The position numbers and the translations under genes were made by a program. A stretch of 64,000 nt of DNA from Mesorhizobium sp. M1C.F.Ca.ET.210.01.1.1 (GTDB taxonomy: Bacteria > Pseudomonadota > Alphaproteobacteria > Rhizobiales > Rhizobiaceae): contig NZ_SRUU01000010.1 in assembly GCF_004791585.1 (NCBI RefSeq), positions 124,001 through 188,000 of the forward strand. Direction: 5' to 3'. Positions 9,543 to 22,739 of this stretch are shown piece by piece. The notes below the pieces were generated by a model. The model was not told the DNA's origin and ran no database searches. It saw nothing but the letters and a program-made list of their open reading frames with translations. Numbering within the stretch: position 1 is the stretch's first letter; every line of letters begins with the position of its first letter.

Positions 9543-10694
9543 CTACAGATCGAACACCGCGATCCTGCGCTTGTCGAACTTGATGCCGATCTCGCCGCGC
9601 ACCAGTCGCAGAGCCTGTTCGCCGAACACGGCGCGCCGCCAGCCTTGCAGCGCCGGCACGTCGGCGCCGTCGCCCTCGGCGGCGATGCGGTCGATGTCGT
9701 CGCTGGAGGCGAGCACCTTTGAGGCGACGCCTTCTTTCTCGGCGACGATCCTGAGCAACACCTTGAGCAGTTCCGCCGCCGCGCTCGAACCCTCAGGCGG
9801 CTGGAAGCTTTTCGGCAGCTTGGGCATCGCTTCCTTCGGCATGGCAAGCGCCGTGTTGACGGCGCCGAGCAGCGCGGTTGCGGTCGCGGAGCGTTCCCAG
9901 CCCTTCGGCGTCGTGCGCAGGCGGCCGAGGGCGGTTGCATCGCGCGGCGCCTGTTGCGCGATCTCGTAGATGGCATCGTCCTTGAGCACGCGGCCGCGCG
10001 GCACGTCGCGCTCGCGCGCCTCGCGTTCGCGCCAGGCGGCCACCGCCTGGACGATCGCAAGCTCCTGCGGCTTGCGCAGCCGCATCTTCAGGCGCTTCCA
10101 GGCATCCTCCGGATGCGGATCGTAGGTCTGGCGCGAGGTGAGGACATCCATCTCCTCGTTCAGCCAATGGCCGCGGTCCTCGCGCTTCAGCTCGGCGCTG
10201 AGATGCTGGTAGACCTTGATCAGATGGGTGACATCGGCGAGCGCGTATTCGAGCTGCTTGTCGGAAAGCGGTCGGTGTCGCCAGTCGGTGAAGCGCGAGG
10301 ATTTGTCGAGCCGCGCGCCGGTGATGCGCTGCACCAGCTGATCGTAGGAGATGCTGTCGCCGAAGCCGCAGACCATCGCCGCCACCTGCGTGTCGAACAC
10401 CGGATGCGGCACCAGATCGCCCAGATGGACGATGATTTCGATATCCTGGCGGGCGGCGTGAAAAACCTTGACCACCGCTTCATTGGCCATCAGCCGGAAG
10501 AACGGTTTCAAGTCGATGTCGGGCGAGAGCGGATCGATCAGCGCCGTCACGCCGGGCGCGGCCATCTGGATCAGGCAAAGGATCGGCCAGAAGGTCGTTT
10601 CGCGGATGAATTCGGTATCGACGGTGACGAAGTCCGACTTTTCGAACGCCGCGATAACGCTCTCGAGTTCTTGTTGGGTGGTGATGACGTGCAT
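9543..10694 (-). CDS. rnd: Ribonuclease D
   Basis: A 383-residue 3'-5' exoribonuclease for tRNA and stable RNA 3'-end trimming. The DEDD active site is visible: D26 and E28 in TVDTEFIRE, D84 in AARQDIEII, and the third motif YALADVTHL. HRDC domains follow from about residue 205 (KPQELAIVQAVAAWRE). The frame begins with TTG at 10697, but the adjacent ATG at 10694 is the natural start. It is transcribed convergently to the MAPEG gene. An intergenic repeat lies upstream. Confidence 0.95.
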   Translation of the reverse strand: MHVITTQQELESVIAAFEKSDFVTVDTEFIRETTFWPILCLIQMAAPGVTALIDPLSPDIDLKPFFRLMANEAVVKVFHAARQDIEIIVHLGDLVPHPVFDTQVAAMVCGFGDSISYDQLVQRITGARLDKSSRFTDWRHRPLSDKQLEYALADVTHLIKVYQHLSAELKREDRGHWLNEEMDVLTSRQTYDPHPEDAWKRLKMRLRKPQELAIVQAVAAWREREARERDVPRGRVLKDDAIYEIAQQAPRDATALGRLRTTPKGWERSATATALLGAVNTALAMPKEAMPKLPKSFQPPEGSSAAAELLKVLLRIVAEKEGVASKVLASSDDIDRIAAEGDGADVPALQGWRRAVFGEQALRLVRGEIGIKFDKRRIAVFDL

Positions 10695-10764
10695 CAAATC
10701 GCTTTTGGCATCATATCAGGCCTCTTTCAATTTCAGCCGCAAACGCTTTCGTCAAGCCGCAGCT

Positions 10765-10864
10765 AGAGCAATTCCAGGAAAAGTGTGTAACGGTTTTCCG
10801 TCCGGAATTGCGTAAAAACAAAGAGATAGACCGGTTCAGCGTTTCCGTGAAACGCTGAGCCGGC
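10765..10864. repeat. Rhizobial intergenic palindromic repeat
   Basis: The block begins AGAGCAATTCCAGGAAAAGTG and continues with GGTTTTCCGTCCGGAATTGC. It ends in a strong hairpin, GGTTCAGCGTTTC-CGT-GAAACGCTGAGCC (10832-10862). This AATTCC...GGAATT plus AACGGTGAA-type hairpin is a very common short repeat in Rhizobiales. Here it separates two minus-strand genes and sits right against the stop of the MFS gene, so it may also terminate its transcript. Confidence 0.75.
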
Positions 10865-12103
10865 CTAGCCTTGCCTGTCTGAATCGCCGCTCCGCCGCGC
10901 CAGCCGCGCGAACAGCGTCGACGTGCGCAAAAGCGCGGTGAAGCGGCTGCGGCTGCCGGCCGGCACGCCCGACCGCACCTGCATGCGGTAGAGAATCACG
11001 ACGATGAGAACGGCGTAGACGCAGGCGTTGAAGACGAACAGCGCGCTCGGCCCGAAATGTTGCATCACCGCCGACGCCGCGATCGGACCGCCGATCGCGC
11101 CGAAGGAATAGAACAGCATCAGCGCCGCGTTGATCAGTACGAACTCGCCTTTGCCGGCCCGGTCGTTGGCATGCGCCGCTGATAGCGAATAGAGCGGCAT
11201 GGCGAAGCTGCCGAAGATGAACACGATGACGAAGTTCAAGAACGGGTCGGCGCGCGCCACAAAGGCGAGCGCCAGCGCGGCGAGCATGGCGCAGCACGTC
11301 GTCGCCAACAACACCGTGCGCCGGTCTCGGCGGTCTGAGAGATAGCCCAGCGGATATTGGATGAGGGCGCCTCCGAATATGCCGACGCTGACGAAGGTCA
11401 CCACGTCGGCCACTGACATGCCGATCTCCTCGGCATAGACCGGCGACAGCGTGCGAAAGGCGCTGTTGGTGACGCCGACCGCGATGCAGCCGATTGAGCC
11501 GAGCGGCGAGATCCGCCAGACGCGCGGCAGGTCGAGCTTGACGTCTTCCGGCGGTGCCGGGTTCGAGCGGTCGCCGAGAGAGACGGGCACCAGCGAAAAG
11601 GTGATCATCATCGACATGACGGCGAAGATGGCGAAACCGCCGGCGCCGAAGATCGGGATCAGGAACTGCGCCCCGGTGACCGAGCCGATGTCGACCATGC
11701 GGTAGATCGCGAGCACCCGGGCGCGATCCTTGTTGGTGACGCCCGAATTCAGCCAGGCTTCCATGACGGTGAACAGGCCGGCGAAGCAGAAGCCGCCGGC
11801 AAAGCGCACCGCGCACCACATCACGGGGTTGATGACGAGCACCAGAAGCAGCGTGCCGACCGACGCGATTGCGGCAAGCGCGGCAAAGGCCCTGACATGC
11901 CCCACCGCCTTCAGGATACGGGTGACGGCCAGGCAGCCGAGCAGGAAGCCGGCGAAGTAAAATGTGCCCATGAGGCCGATATCGGACGCGGAAAAACCTT
12001 CCCGCGCGCCGCGCAGTGCGATCAGCGTGCCCTGCAGCCCGTTGCCGCCAAGCAGGATGCCTGCGGCAATGAGGAGCGGGATAAGCGGGCGGATGGAAGA
12101 CAT
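10865..12103 (-). CDS. MFS transporter (YcaD-like)
   Basis: A 412-residue, 12-helix major facilitator. The N terminus runs LIPLLIAAGILLGGNGLQGTL in two overlapping segments. A charged loop after TM2 reads TRILKAVGHVRAF, and the conserved VMEAWLNSGVTNKDRARVLAIYR region at TM4-5, split over two helices, is characteristic of the YcaD/TIGR00900-like subgroup. The central loop at residues 185-205 is hydrophilic. The substrate is unknown. It follows a second, unrelated MFS gene on the same strand after 135 bases. Confidence 0.85.
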   Translation of the reverse strand: MSSIRPLIPLLIAAGILLGGNGLQGTLIALRGAREGFSASDIGLMGTFYFAGFLLGCLAVTRILKAVGHVRAFAALAAIASVGTLLLVLVINPVMWCAVRFAGGFCFAGLFTVMEAWLNSGVTNKDRARVLAIYRMVDIGSVTGAQFLIPIFGAGGFAIFAVMSMMITFSLVPVSLGDRSNPAPPEDVKLDLPRVWRISPLGSIGCIAVGVTNSAFRTLSPVYAEEIGMSVADVVTFVSVGIFGGALIQYPLGYLSDRRDRRTVLLATTCCAMLAALALAFVARADPFLNFVIVFIFGSFAMPLYSLSAAHANDRAGKGEFVLINAALMLFYSFGAIGGPIAASAVMQHFGPSALFVFNACVYAVLIVVILYRMQVRSGVPAGSRSRFTALLRTSTLFARLARRSGDSDRQG

Positions 12104-12238
12104 TGTCGAGAGGCAATCACGGGTCTGTGACCTCTTCTTGGACCATAGATCCTGTCAATGCCAGCGGCAAATGCGACACGAACACGGTCACATTCTTGCG
12201 CTCGGCCGACGACATAGCGGCCAATAGGACAGGGGCCC

Positions 12239-13471
12239 CTAAGCTCTACCGGCCCGTATTTCCATCTCCTGCACGACCGTCGACGGCGCCTCGCCCGGAA
12301 TCGCGTTGATGATCTCTGCGGCCGGCCGCCGGCCGAGCGAGCCCGCAGTCAGCAGGCTGAGCGCGATGAAGGGGATGCCAATCCCGTAGGCGGAGCGGAT
12401 GCCCCAATGGTCCGATACGAAGCCGAGCAGCGGCGGCCCGAGCAGGAAGGCGATGAAGGAGATCTGCGAAAGTGCCGCGACGTTGATCGCCGCCGGGCGG
12501 TCCGTCCGTTGCGCTGCGGCCGAGATCGCCAGCGGGAAGATCGCGCTGCTACCGAAGCCCAACAGGGTAAAGCCCAGCATCGAGATGAGCGGCAGCGGCG
12601 AGAAAAAGACGATCAGCACGCCGGCCGCCATCGCCGTCAGCAGCACGCGCGCCACGCCGCTTGGCGAATGGCGGTCGACAAAGGAGTCGGCGAAGAAACG
12701 CGTGGTTGCCTGCGAGAAGGCGAACAGCGCCACGGTGAAGCCGGCTACGAAGGGACCGGAATCGAACACGGTGCGCATGTAGATCGCCGACCAGTCGATG
12801 CTGGCGCCTTCCAGGAGCATCGCCGAGAGCGTTACCGCGACGAGGACGAGGATCGGCAGCGTCGGCCGCGCCAACATCGGCGCTTTGCCTCCGGTAGCGG
12901 CGAAGCGGGCAGGCGCCGGCTCGAAGCCGCCGAGGAACAGCGCCATCGCAACCGCTACCATCGGCACCACCAGCGCCAGATGCAGTTGCGGCGACAGGCC
13001 GAGATGCGCCATCGTGCCGCCGAACAGCCCGGCACCGAAGAAGCCGGCGCTCCAGAACGAATGCGCCCGGTTCATGATCCGGCGCTTGAGCAGGAACTCC
13101 GTCCTATCGGCCTCGACATTCAGGATGATCTCGACGCTGCCGATCATCAGCCCGACCGGCAGCAGCATCAGGAACAGCGCCATCGGTCCCGGCGCGTGCA
13201 CGGCTATGGAATAGACAAGCGCGATCAGCGGCACGAGCCAGAGCAGCGCCCGGCGAAAGCCGACGCGCTCCAGGAGAGGAGTCGCCAGCGTCAGCGCCGT
13301 CAAGGTGCCTATCGGCGTCCCGATCAGGCTGAGCCCCAGCGTGCCGTCCTCGATCGCCATGGCCCGCTTGATGTCCGGCAGGCGCGGGAAAATGTTGCCC
13401 ATGGCGAAGGAGTAGATCGCGAAACCGGCATAGACGCGGTGCTGAGGGGCGAGTTTCAAGCCAAAGGTCAT
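12239..13471 (-). CDS. MFS transporter divergent from a DeoR-type regulator
   Basis: A 410-residue, 12-TMS major facilitator. TM1 contains FAIYSFAMGNIFPRLPDIK, and the middle loop between TM6 and TM7 is short. ATG 13471 is chosen because GGAAAG stands seven bases before it; an upstream ATG at 13486 lacks such a site and only adds MESAA. It is divergently arranged with the DeoR-family gene 110 bases away. This suggests the transporter is controlled by that regulator and may carry a sugar or sugar-like metabolite. The substrate cannot be read from the sequence. Confidence 0.83.
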   Translation of the reverse strand: MTFGLKLAPQHRVYAGFAIYSFAMGNIFPRLPDIKRAMAIEDGTLGLSLIGTPIGTLTALTLATPLLERVGFRRALLWLVPLIALVYSIAVHAPGPMALFLMLLPVGLMIGSVEIILNVEADRTEFLLKRRIMNRAHSFWSAGFFGAGLFGGTMAHLGLSPQLHLALVVPMVAVAMALFLGGFEPAPARFAATGGKAPMLARPTLPILVLVAVTLSAMLLEGASIDWSAIYMRTVFDSGPFVAGFTVALFAFSQATTRFFADSFVDRHSPSGVARVLLTAMAAGVLIVFFSPLPLISMLGFTLLGFGSSAIFPLAISAAAQRTDRPAAINVAALSQISFIAFLLGPPLLGFVSDHWGIRSAYGIGIPFIALSLLTAGSLGRRPAAEIINAIPGEAPSTVVQEMEIRAGRA

Positions 13472-13527
13472 AGCGGCACTTTCCATCGGGGAGGGTGGGA
13501 CGGCATCGCCGATCCGATGCGAGTTTC

Positions 13528-13582
13528 TTGCATAAACACGCAAAACATGCAATAACATGCACAAAGAAATAGGATCGTGCAT
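13528..13582. promoter_or_regulatory. Candidate operator with repeated ATGCA motifs
   Basis: Between the MFS and DeoR genes the pentamer ATGCA or its complement TGCAT occurs four times. The copies are TTGCAT at 13528, CATGCAA at 13546, CATGCAC at 13556 and GTGCATG at 13577. The two central copies are exactly 10 bases apart, one helical turn, in direct orientation. The position between divergent genes suits binding by the DeoR-type protein. Confidence 0.4.
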
Positions 13583-14339
13583 GCTGACCGAAGAACGACA
13601 CCAATTCATTCGCGACCGGCTGGCGGCGGACGGCAAGGTGCTGGCAGGCGAGCTCGCCAGCCGCTTCGGCGTCTCGGAAGACACGGTTCGCCGCGATCTG
13701 CGCGAACTCGCCAAAGCCGGGCAGTTGCGCCGTGTCTATGGCGGCGCGGTCCCGGCGGCGCCCTTTGCGGCGGCAACCATCGGCCAGCGCAGCAGCCATG
13801 CGGTCGAGGAAAAGCATCGGCTCGCGAAGGCAGCGGTGCGCGTGCTGACCTCAGGGCAGGCCCTGTTCATCGACGGCGGCTCGACCAACGAGGCGATCGC
13901 CAGGGCAATCCCGCGCGATATCGAGCTGACCGTGGCCACCAATTCGCTCGGCGTCGCGTCGGCTCTTGCCGATCTTCCCCTGGTAGAGCTGATCGTGCTC
14001 GGCGGCAGATACATCCGCGACCTCGGCACCTGCGTCGGCGGCGACACGCTTGCCGCCGTGGCGCAGCTCGGCGCCGATCTGTTCTTCCTTGGCTCCTGCG
14101 GCCTGGACGCCTCACGCGGCGTTACGGCTTTCGATTCGGCGGAGGCGGAAGTGAAGCGAGCCATGGCGAAAAACAGCGCCGGCATCGTCATTGCCGCCAC
14201 CAACGACAAGCTCGCCACCGCGGCGCCTTATCGTGTCGCGGCAGCGGACACGATCCGTCACCTGGTGGTCGAAAGGACAGCCCCCGCAGCCATCCTTGCC
14301 GACTTCCAGCGACAGGGCGCTGAAATCCGGTTCGCCTGA
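13581..14339 (+). CDS. DeoR/GlpR family transcriptional regulator
   Basis: A 252-residue repressor. The N-terminal winged helix (residues 1-55) shows ERHQFIRDRLAADGKV, GVSEDTVRRDLRELA and LRRVYGGAV, the hallmark of the family. The DeoR C-terminal sensor domain follows, with FIDGGSTNEAIA (phosphosugar-binding loop) and the NSLGVASAL and GLDASRGVTAFD segments. It probably senses a phosphorylated sugar. ATG 13581 is chosen; the frame is open to 13557 but those codons fall in the repeated-motif operator region. It lies divergent from the MFS transporter. Confidence 0.9.
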   Translation: MLTEERHQFIRDRLAADGKVLAGELASRFGVSEDTVRRDLRELAKAGQLRRVYGGAVPAAPFAAATIGQRSSHAVEEKHRLAKAAVRVLTSGQALFIDGGSTNEAIARAIPRDIELTVATNSLGVASALADLPLVELIVLGGRYIRDLGTCVGGDTLAAVAQLGADLFFLGSCGLDASRGVTAFDSAEAEVKRAMAKNSAGIVIAATNDKLATAAPYRVAAADTIRHLVVERTAPAAILADFQRQGAEIRFA

Positions 14340-14475
14340 GCAGCCGAAGCTGAGGGCTTGCATGACCGCTTGCTCTGTGTGACCGGTTGCCTTGACAAAG
14401 CTGGCCTCTCATGCGCTTTTCGCGCCAATTTCAGGGCCGGGCTTTCGCCCGCAATTCCGGACTTCACCAATGACA

Positions 14476-16266
<1,791 letters not shown>

Positions 16267-16313
16267 GGACCGCCGCCAAGCGGTTCGCCTTGTTCCAGGA
16301 ATCGATCTCAACG

Positions 16314-16346
16314 AAAAAGCCCGGCATCGCTGCCGGGCTTTTTGTT
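16314..16346. terminator. Bidirectional Rho-independent terminator
   Basis: A perfect hairpin with GCCCGGC and GCCGGGC arms and an A-run on one side and a T-run on the other (AAAAAGCC...GGCTTTTT). It serves both aspS from the left and the convergent periplasmic protein gene from the right. Confidence 0.9.
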
Positions 16347-16362
16347 TGAGAGTTCCGCTCGA

Positions 16363-17553
16363 TCAGTCCTCGTTCGCCTTGACCTTGACGCCGAGCGTCT
16401 TGGGCAGGTCGAGCGGGTTGGACATGGCGCCGGCCATGATCAGCGCGAACGGCACCGACGACGGCGGCTCGGCAGAGATCTCGATGCTCTTCGGATCGTC
16501 GAGGAACTTGTTGACCGCGGCCGACACCTCTGCCGTCAGCTCGGGATTGTTGAGCTGCGCCATTCCGAACGGCACGATCGCCTTGGCCTGGTTGGCGACA
16601 TCCTTGCCTGACATGCCCTGCTGCTTGCCGACATAGTCGAGCACCTTGCCGGTCAGCGAATCGTCGTCGAAGCGCACCGAGGCGCCGTTGAAGGAAAGCT
16701 GCTGCAAGAGGCCGAGCATGGCCATGCCCTGCGCGGAATTATCGGCGCCCTCCGGCTGTGAGGCGAGCTGCTTCTGCATAGCCTGCATCGACTTGATGAA
16801 GTCGACCGTGTAGCCGCCGAGATCGAAGGTCATGCCGAGCGTGCCGGCATTGTCGACCGCGATATCATATTTCGACAGCTCCATCTTGCCGTCGGTGGGC
16901 TGCCAGGTGCCCGCCATCGAGACGGTGCCGGAGATGTTCTGGTAGCCGAGCGCCTCGATCGCCTCCTTCGACTTCGGGTCGTCGACCAGCGAAAGGTCGG
17001 CATTGAATTTCTCCGTGTTGGCGGTGAAGTCCATCGCCTTGCCGTCGGCCGGCGGGGTGATCTGGACGGCAAGTCCATCCATCGAGAAGGCCGTCTTGTT
17101 GCCGACCTTGACCGTCATGTTGGAGAGCTCGGCCGACTTGTACATCATCATCGAGCCGAGCGGGTCGGTACTGCCTTCGGCCGGCACCTTCATGTCATGT
17201 ATGACGAAGGGGCTGAGATTGAGCGTCACGCCGTCCTTGGAGTGCTCGAAGGCCGAGGTCGAGACGGTCGCGATCTCGAAGCCGCCATTGGCCTCGGTGA
17301 CGCCCTCCAGCTTCACGTCGCCGATCGGCAGCGCTTCCTTCTCGGCCGCCGGCTTGATGGAGACCCCCTGCAGCACAGCATTCGAATCGTCGCCGGAGAC
17401 GCCGGTCCAGGAAATGTCGACGCCCTGGGCGGCAAGCGCTGCCTTGACGCGCTCGGCCACCGCCGGATCCGCAGCGAACGCGGCGTTGAGCGGGAGGGTC
17501 AGCAGAAAGGTCGAAAAAGCCAGTTTCTTGAGCATTGCGCGTTGAATTGTCAT
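16363..17553 (-). CDS. Hypothetical exported protein, 396 aa
   Basis: An unrecognised secreted protein. A signal peptide is clear: basic start MTIQRAMLKKLAF, hydrophobic core, and a likely cleavage after AAFA at about residue 25. The mature part has repeated long beta-type segments (KVGNKTAFSMDGLAVQ, GTVSMAGTWQPTDGKMELS) and a run of FDLGG and LSFNGASVRFDD, which gives the impression of a periplasmic beta-rich domain. ATG 17553 is chosen because AGGGA lies at proper spacing; the open frame extends much further upstream but looks non-coding. It is transcribed alone and shares a terminator with aspS. No function is proposed. Confidence 0.75.
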   Translation of the reverse strand: MTIQRAMLKKLAFSTFLLTLPLNAAFAADPAVAERVKAALAAQGVDISWTGVSGDDSNAVLQGVSIKPAAEKEALPIGDVKLEGVTEANGGFEIATVSTSAFEHSKDGVTLNLSPFVIHDMKVPAEGSTDPLGSMMMYKSAELSNMTVKVGNKTAFSMDGLAVQITPPADGKAMDFTANTEKFNADLSLVDDPKSKEAIEALGYQNISGTVSMAGTWQPTDGKMELSKYDIAVDNAGTLGMTFDLGGYTVDFIKSMQAMQKQLASQPEGADNSAQGMAMLGLLQQLSFNGASVRFDDDSLTGKVLDYVGKQQGMSGKDVANQAKAIVPFGMAQLNNPELTAEVSAAVNKFLDDPKSIEISAEPPSSVPFALIMAGAMSNPLDLPKTLGVKVKANED

Positions 17554-17944
17554 GGCGAGTTCCCTGTCCTGAAAAGTGTTTTGAATTCCTGTTCCGTCAC
17601 CATTCCGTGACGAACGGGACGGGAGAAAGGCGTTTCCCGGCACATTTGTCGAAAACGGCGATGAAAAGCAAACCCGGCCGGCACGCTTTGCATGATGCGG
17701 TGAATTTGTCATGAAGACCGCGGCTCTCCTGCGCCGGCGCTTTGCATGCCCAAATAGGGCGCGCATGTAACAGATTGATGTTGGCCGGCGCTCCGGCTTG
17801 CAGCCGAAGCCGTTGCAGACGGGCGGCAAACTCGTATGTTCGCCTTGCCGGTTCCGTGAAATCCTTCACATCGCATTTGCGGCGAATCCGCCGACTATCA
17901 ACCCGGCGCTTGCCGCGAATCACCCGCTCGGCTAGTCCAAATCC
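17554..17944. other. Divergent intergenic region between the exported protein and parC
   Basis: About 390 bases hold the 5' regions of two divergent genes. Open frames running through it have no start signal. Short self-complementary stretches such as GTCACCATTCCGTGAC (17595-17612) and GGCCGGCGCTCCGGC are seen. No tRNA or recognised small RNA was found. Confidence 0.4.
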
Positions 17945-20200
<2,256 letters not shown>

Positions 20201-20207
20201 CGCAGCC

Positions 20208-20448
20208 TTTTCCTTCTCACCTTGTGGGGTAAGAAGCGCTCCGCGTTAGTGGACGAAAAGCCAATTGCTTGGCTTTTCGAGCTTCGAACGCCCTGAGCCT
20301 GCGAAGGGCCGGGGGTGGCCGATCCACTTCGGCCGGGTCCCCGCTGCTCCTCAGCGTCCCGGCGTTCGCCGGCCTTTCATCGTGCCACTGGCACGATGAA
20401 TTCGTCTTCGACGAACCGGCTGCTCACCCCACAAGGGGAGAAGGGAAA
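20208..20448. repeat. MITE-like intergenic element with 23-bp inverted ends
   Basis: The left end TTTTCCTTCTCACCTTGTG returns inverted at the right end, which runs CCCCACAAGGGGAGAAGGG (20427-20446). Two mismatches separate the arms over about 23 bp. The roughly 190-bp interior has its own palindromes (AAAAGCCAATTGCTTGGCTTTT; CATCGTGCCACTGGCACGATG) and no open frame of note. The ends resemble those of the 35305-35500 element, so they belong to one repeat family, RIME-like. Confidence 0.7.
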
Positions 20449-20535
20449 GTCACTATTTGGACTATCGTCACGATTGCTGCACTATGATGGTGCATAAGCA
20501 CTCATCGAATTGCCGGGCAGGGGAGAAACGCCGGG

Positions 20536-21735
20536 TTGAAGCGGGCTGAAATCCAGAAGCCGGGGCAGCGCCTGTTCGGCCTGTCGACGCCGCTCAGGGC
20601 TGCCGTCATTCCGCCGTTGTCGGCGGCGCGCTGGCTTCTGGTGCTGATCGCCGCCGCCGGCGTCTATTTCTTCCACGGCTTCCTGTTCCCGGTGCTGGCG
20701 GCGCTCGTCATCGCCTTTGCGAGCTGGCCGCTCTACCGCAGGCTGCTCGCTGCCGTCGGCGGCAACCGCACCATCGCGGCCACGCTTGCGATCCTGTTCA
20801 TCCTGACTTTCCTGGTGGTGCCGATCGCGCTCGCCGGCACCTATGCCATCAACGAGCTTCGCGAATGGGTGGTATGGGCGATCGAGACCAACCGCCACGG
20901 TTCCGTCACGCCGCAGTGGATCGCCACCATGCCGGTGGTCGGCGAATGGCTGAACGAGCAGTGGACGGCCAATCTCGGTCATCCCGGCGGCATCGGCGAA
21001 CTGATCCAGATGATCAGCGGCTCCAACATCGGCACCATCTATCGTGGCGCGCTGGCCGCCGGCGGCAGCGCCTTCGGCCTGCTGCTCACGCTGTTGTTCA
21101 TGCTGATCGCGCTGTTCTTCGCCTATCGCGACGGCGAGGCTTTCGCCGCGCAGGTCGATCGCCTCGGCGAGCGCATCCTGCCGACGCGATGGGAGCGGAT
21201 ATCGCGCGTCGTGCCGGCCACGATTTCATCGACCGTCACCGGCATGACCATCATCGCCATCGGCGAAGGCCTGGTGCTTGGCGTCGCCTATTGGCTCGCT
21301 GGCGTGCCGTCGCCGGTGACGCTCGGCGCGCTCACCGGCATCATGGCGCTGATCCCGGGCGGGGCGCCGCTCTCCTTCACGCTGGTATCGATCTATCTCG
21401 CCGCCAGCGGCAAGCTGATCGCGGGGCTGGCGCTGTTCGTCTGGGGCGCGGTCGAGCTCTTCATCGTCGACAAGACGTTGCGCCCGAAGCTGGTCGGCGG
21501 GCCGATCAAGCTGCCGTTCCTGCCGACCTTTTTCGGCCTCATCGGCGGCGTCAAGACGATGGGCTTCCTCGGCCTGTTCATCGGCCCGGTGCTGATGGCG
21601 CTCCTGGTCGCCATCTGGCGCGAATGGCTGCGCGAGGTCGAGATGATGGACGAACTCGCGCCGGCCGCAGACGAAGAGAACGGGCCGCCGCGGATCGAGG
21701 CGACGCCCGAGACCAGGAAAATTCAGGCCGGCTGA
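20536..21735 (+). CDS. AI-2E family transporter (YdiK/TqsA-like permease)
   Basis: A 399-residue inner-membrane protein with about eight helices and a large central soluble loop at residues 95-170. The C-terminal signatures GALTGIMALIPGGAPLSF, KLPFLPTFFGLIGGVKTMGF (split over two helices) and LFIGPVLMALLVAIW define the UPF0118/AI-2E exporter superfamily. Members include the autoinducer-2 exporter TqsA and Na+/H+ antiporters, so the substrate is open. It begins with TTG at 20536 with GGAGA about eleven bases upstream. It is converged upon by the EamA gene, whose last codons overlap its end by 13 bases. Confidence 0.85.
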   Translation: MKRAEIQKPGQRLFGLSTPLRAAVIPPLSAARWLLVLIAAAGVYFFHGFLFPVLAALVIAFASWPLYRRLLAAVGGNRTIAATLAILFILTFLVVPIALAGTYAINELREWVVWAIETNRHGSVTPQWIATMPVVGEWLNEQWTANLGHPGGIGELIQMISGSNIGTIYRGALAAGGSAFGLLLTLLFMLIALFFAYRDGEAFAAQVDRLGERILPTRWERISRVVPATISSTVTGMTIIAIGEGLVLGVAYWLAGVPSPVTLGALTGIMALIPGGAPLSFTLVSIYLAASGKLIAGLALFVWGAVELFIVDKTLRPKLVGGPIKLPFLPTFFGLIGGVKTMGFLGLFIGPVLMALLVAIWREWLREVEMMDELAPAADEENGPPRIEATPETRKIQAG

Positions 21736-22619
21736 CCGACCGCAAGGACAGCGCGGCGCTTGCGGCCCTTATGCAATTGCCAGAGCGAGTGGGCAACCAG
21801 CGTCACGATCAGGATCGTGCCGCCGATCAGGCTGTCGCGTGTCGGAGCTTCGGCAAAGACCAGCCAGACCCAAACCGGCGCAAGCACGGTCTCGAGCAGA
21901 TAGAACATCGCCACTTCCGGCCCTGAAATGTATTTCGGGCCGGCGGCGAGGCAGAAGAACGAGATCGGCATGATCACCGCGCCGTCGAAGATGATCCACC
22001 ATGGCGCTTCGACATGAAAGCTCTCGCCGGCGACCATGAATGTGGCGAGCCCCAGCGGAAAGATGACACCCGCCAGCGAGGTGAAGCCCATGTCCTTGCC
22101 GCTGGCGCGCGAAATCGTGATGGCGAGCGCGATGAAGAAGGTGGAGCTGAGCGCCATGAAGTCGCCGAACAGCTTCCCGGTGCCGACCGATCCGCCGACG
22201 ATGACCAGCACGCCGATGATCATCGCGAGCATCGCGATCATCGTCGCGACGCGCGGACGCTCCTTGAGGAACAGCCAGGAGAGGAGCGCGCAGAAGACGG
22301 TGTTGAAAGCAAGGATGAAAACGAGATCCGCGGTTGTCGTGTGAAAGACCGCGGTGACGAAAGTGATGGAGGTGAGACCGTAGCAGATGGCGACCGCCAC
22401 GCCCGCCCAGCCCGGAATGAGTGGCGGCGCATTGCGGCTCAAGGCGCGCCAGACAGCCCAGACGATCATCGCTACGGCGAGCGTCGTGCCGGTGCGCAAC
22501 AGCAGGATCGTCCATGCGCCGCCGTCGGCGAGCCGGATCAGCGGAATGTCGACGGTCAGTACCAGTCCGCCGATGGCGGTGATCAGCAGGCCCTTCTGGT
22601 GGTCGGTACGGCTCGGCAT
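21723..22619 (-). CDS. DMT superfamily (EamA) transporter
   Basis: A 298-residue protein with ten hydrophobic segments arranged as two EamA repeats (about residues 10-140 and 150-285). The second repeat includes FLLETVLAPVWVWLVFAE, here VAMFYLLETVLAPVWVW, a well-conserved EamA pattern in the glutamate/proline-like region. It likely exports a metabolite or amino acid. No regulator is adjacent. The stop overlaps the 3' end of the AI-2E-type gene on the other strand by 13 bases. Confidence 0.85.
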   Translation of the reverse strand: MPSRTDHQKGLLITAIGGLVLTVDIPLIRLADGGAWTILLLRTGTTLAVAMIVWAVWRALSRNAPPLIPGWAGVAVAICYGLTSITFVTAVFHTTTADLVFILAFNTVFCALLSWLFLKERPRVATMIAMLAMIIGVLVIVGGSVGTGKLFGDFMALSSTFFIALAITISRASGKDMGFTSLAGVIFPLGLATFMVAGESFHVEAPWWIIFDGAVIMPISFFCLAAGPKYISGPEVAMFYLLETVLAPVWVWLVFAEAPTRDSLIGGTILIVTLVAHSLWQLHKGRKRRAVLAVGQPA

Positions 22620-22739
22620 GGAAGAATACTCGCGAAGCTAAGGGGGCGCATGTCGCCCAGCGTCGGTCCTTCCAGCCATTTGGCCGAAAGACCAGCGTCC
22701 TCCTCGTTGAAAGAGTTTAAGGATGAAAGGCGAAGCGGA

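Noticed and set aside
12407..13555. 382-codon plus-strand frame opposite the second MFS gene
   Set aside because: It is an Arg/Gln/Glu-rich shadow; the minus strand encodes a membrane protein with a clear start.
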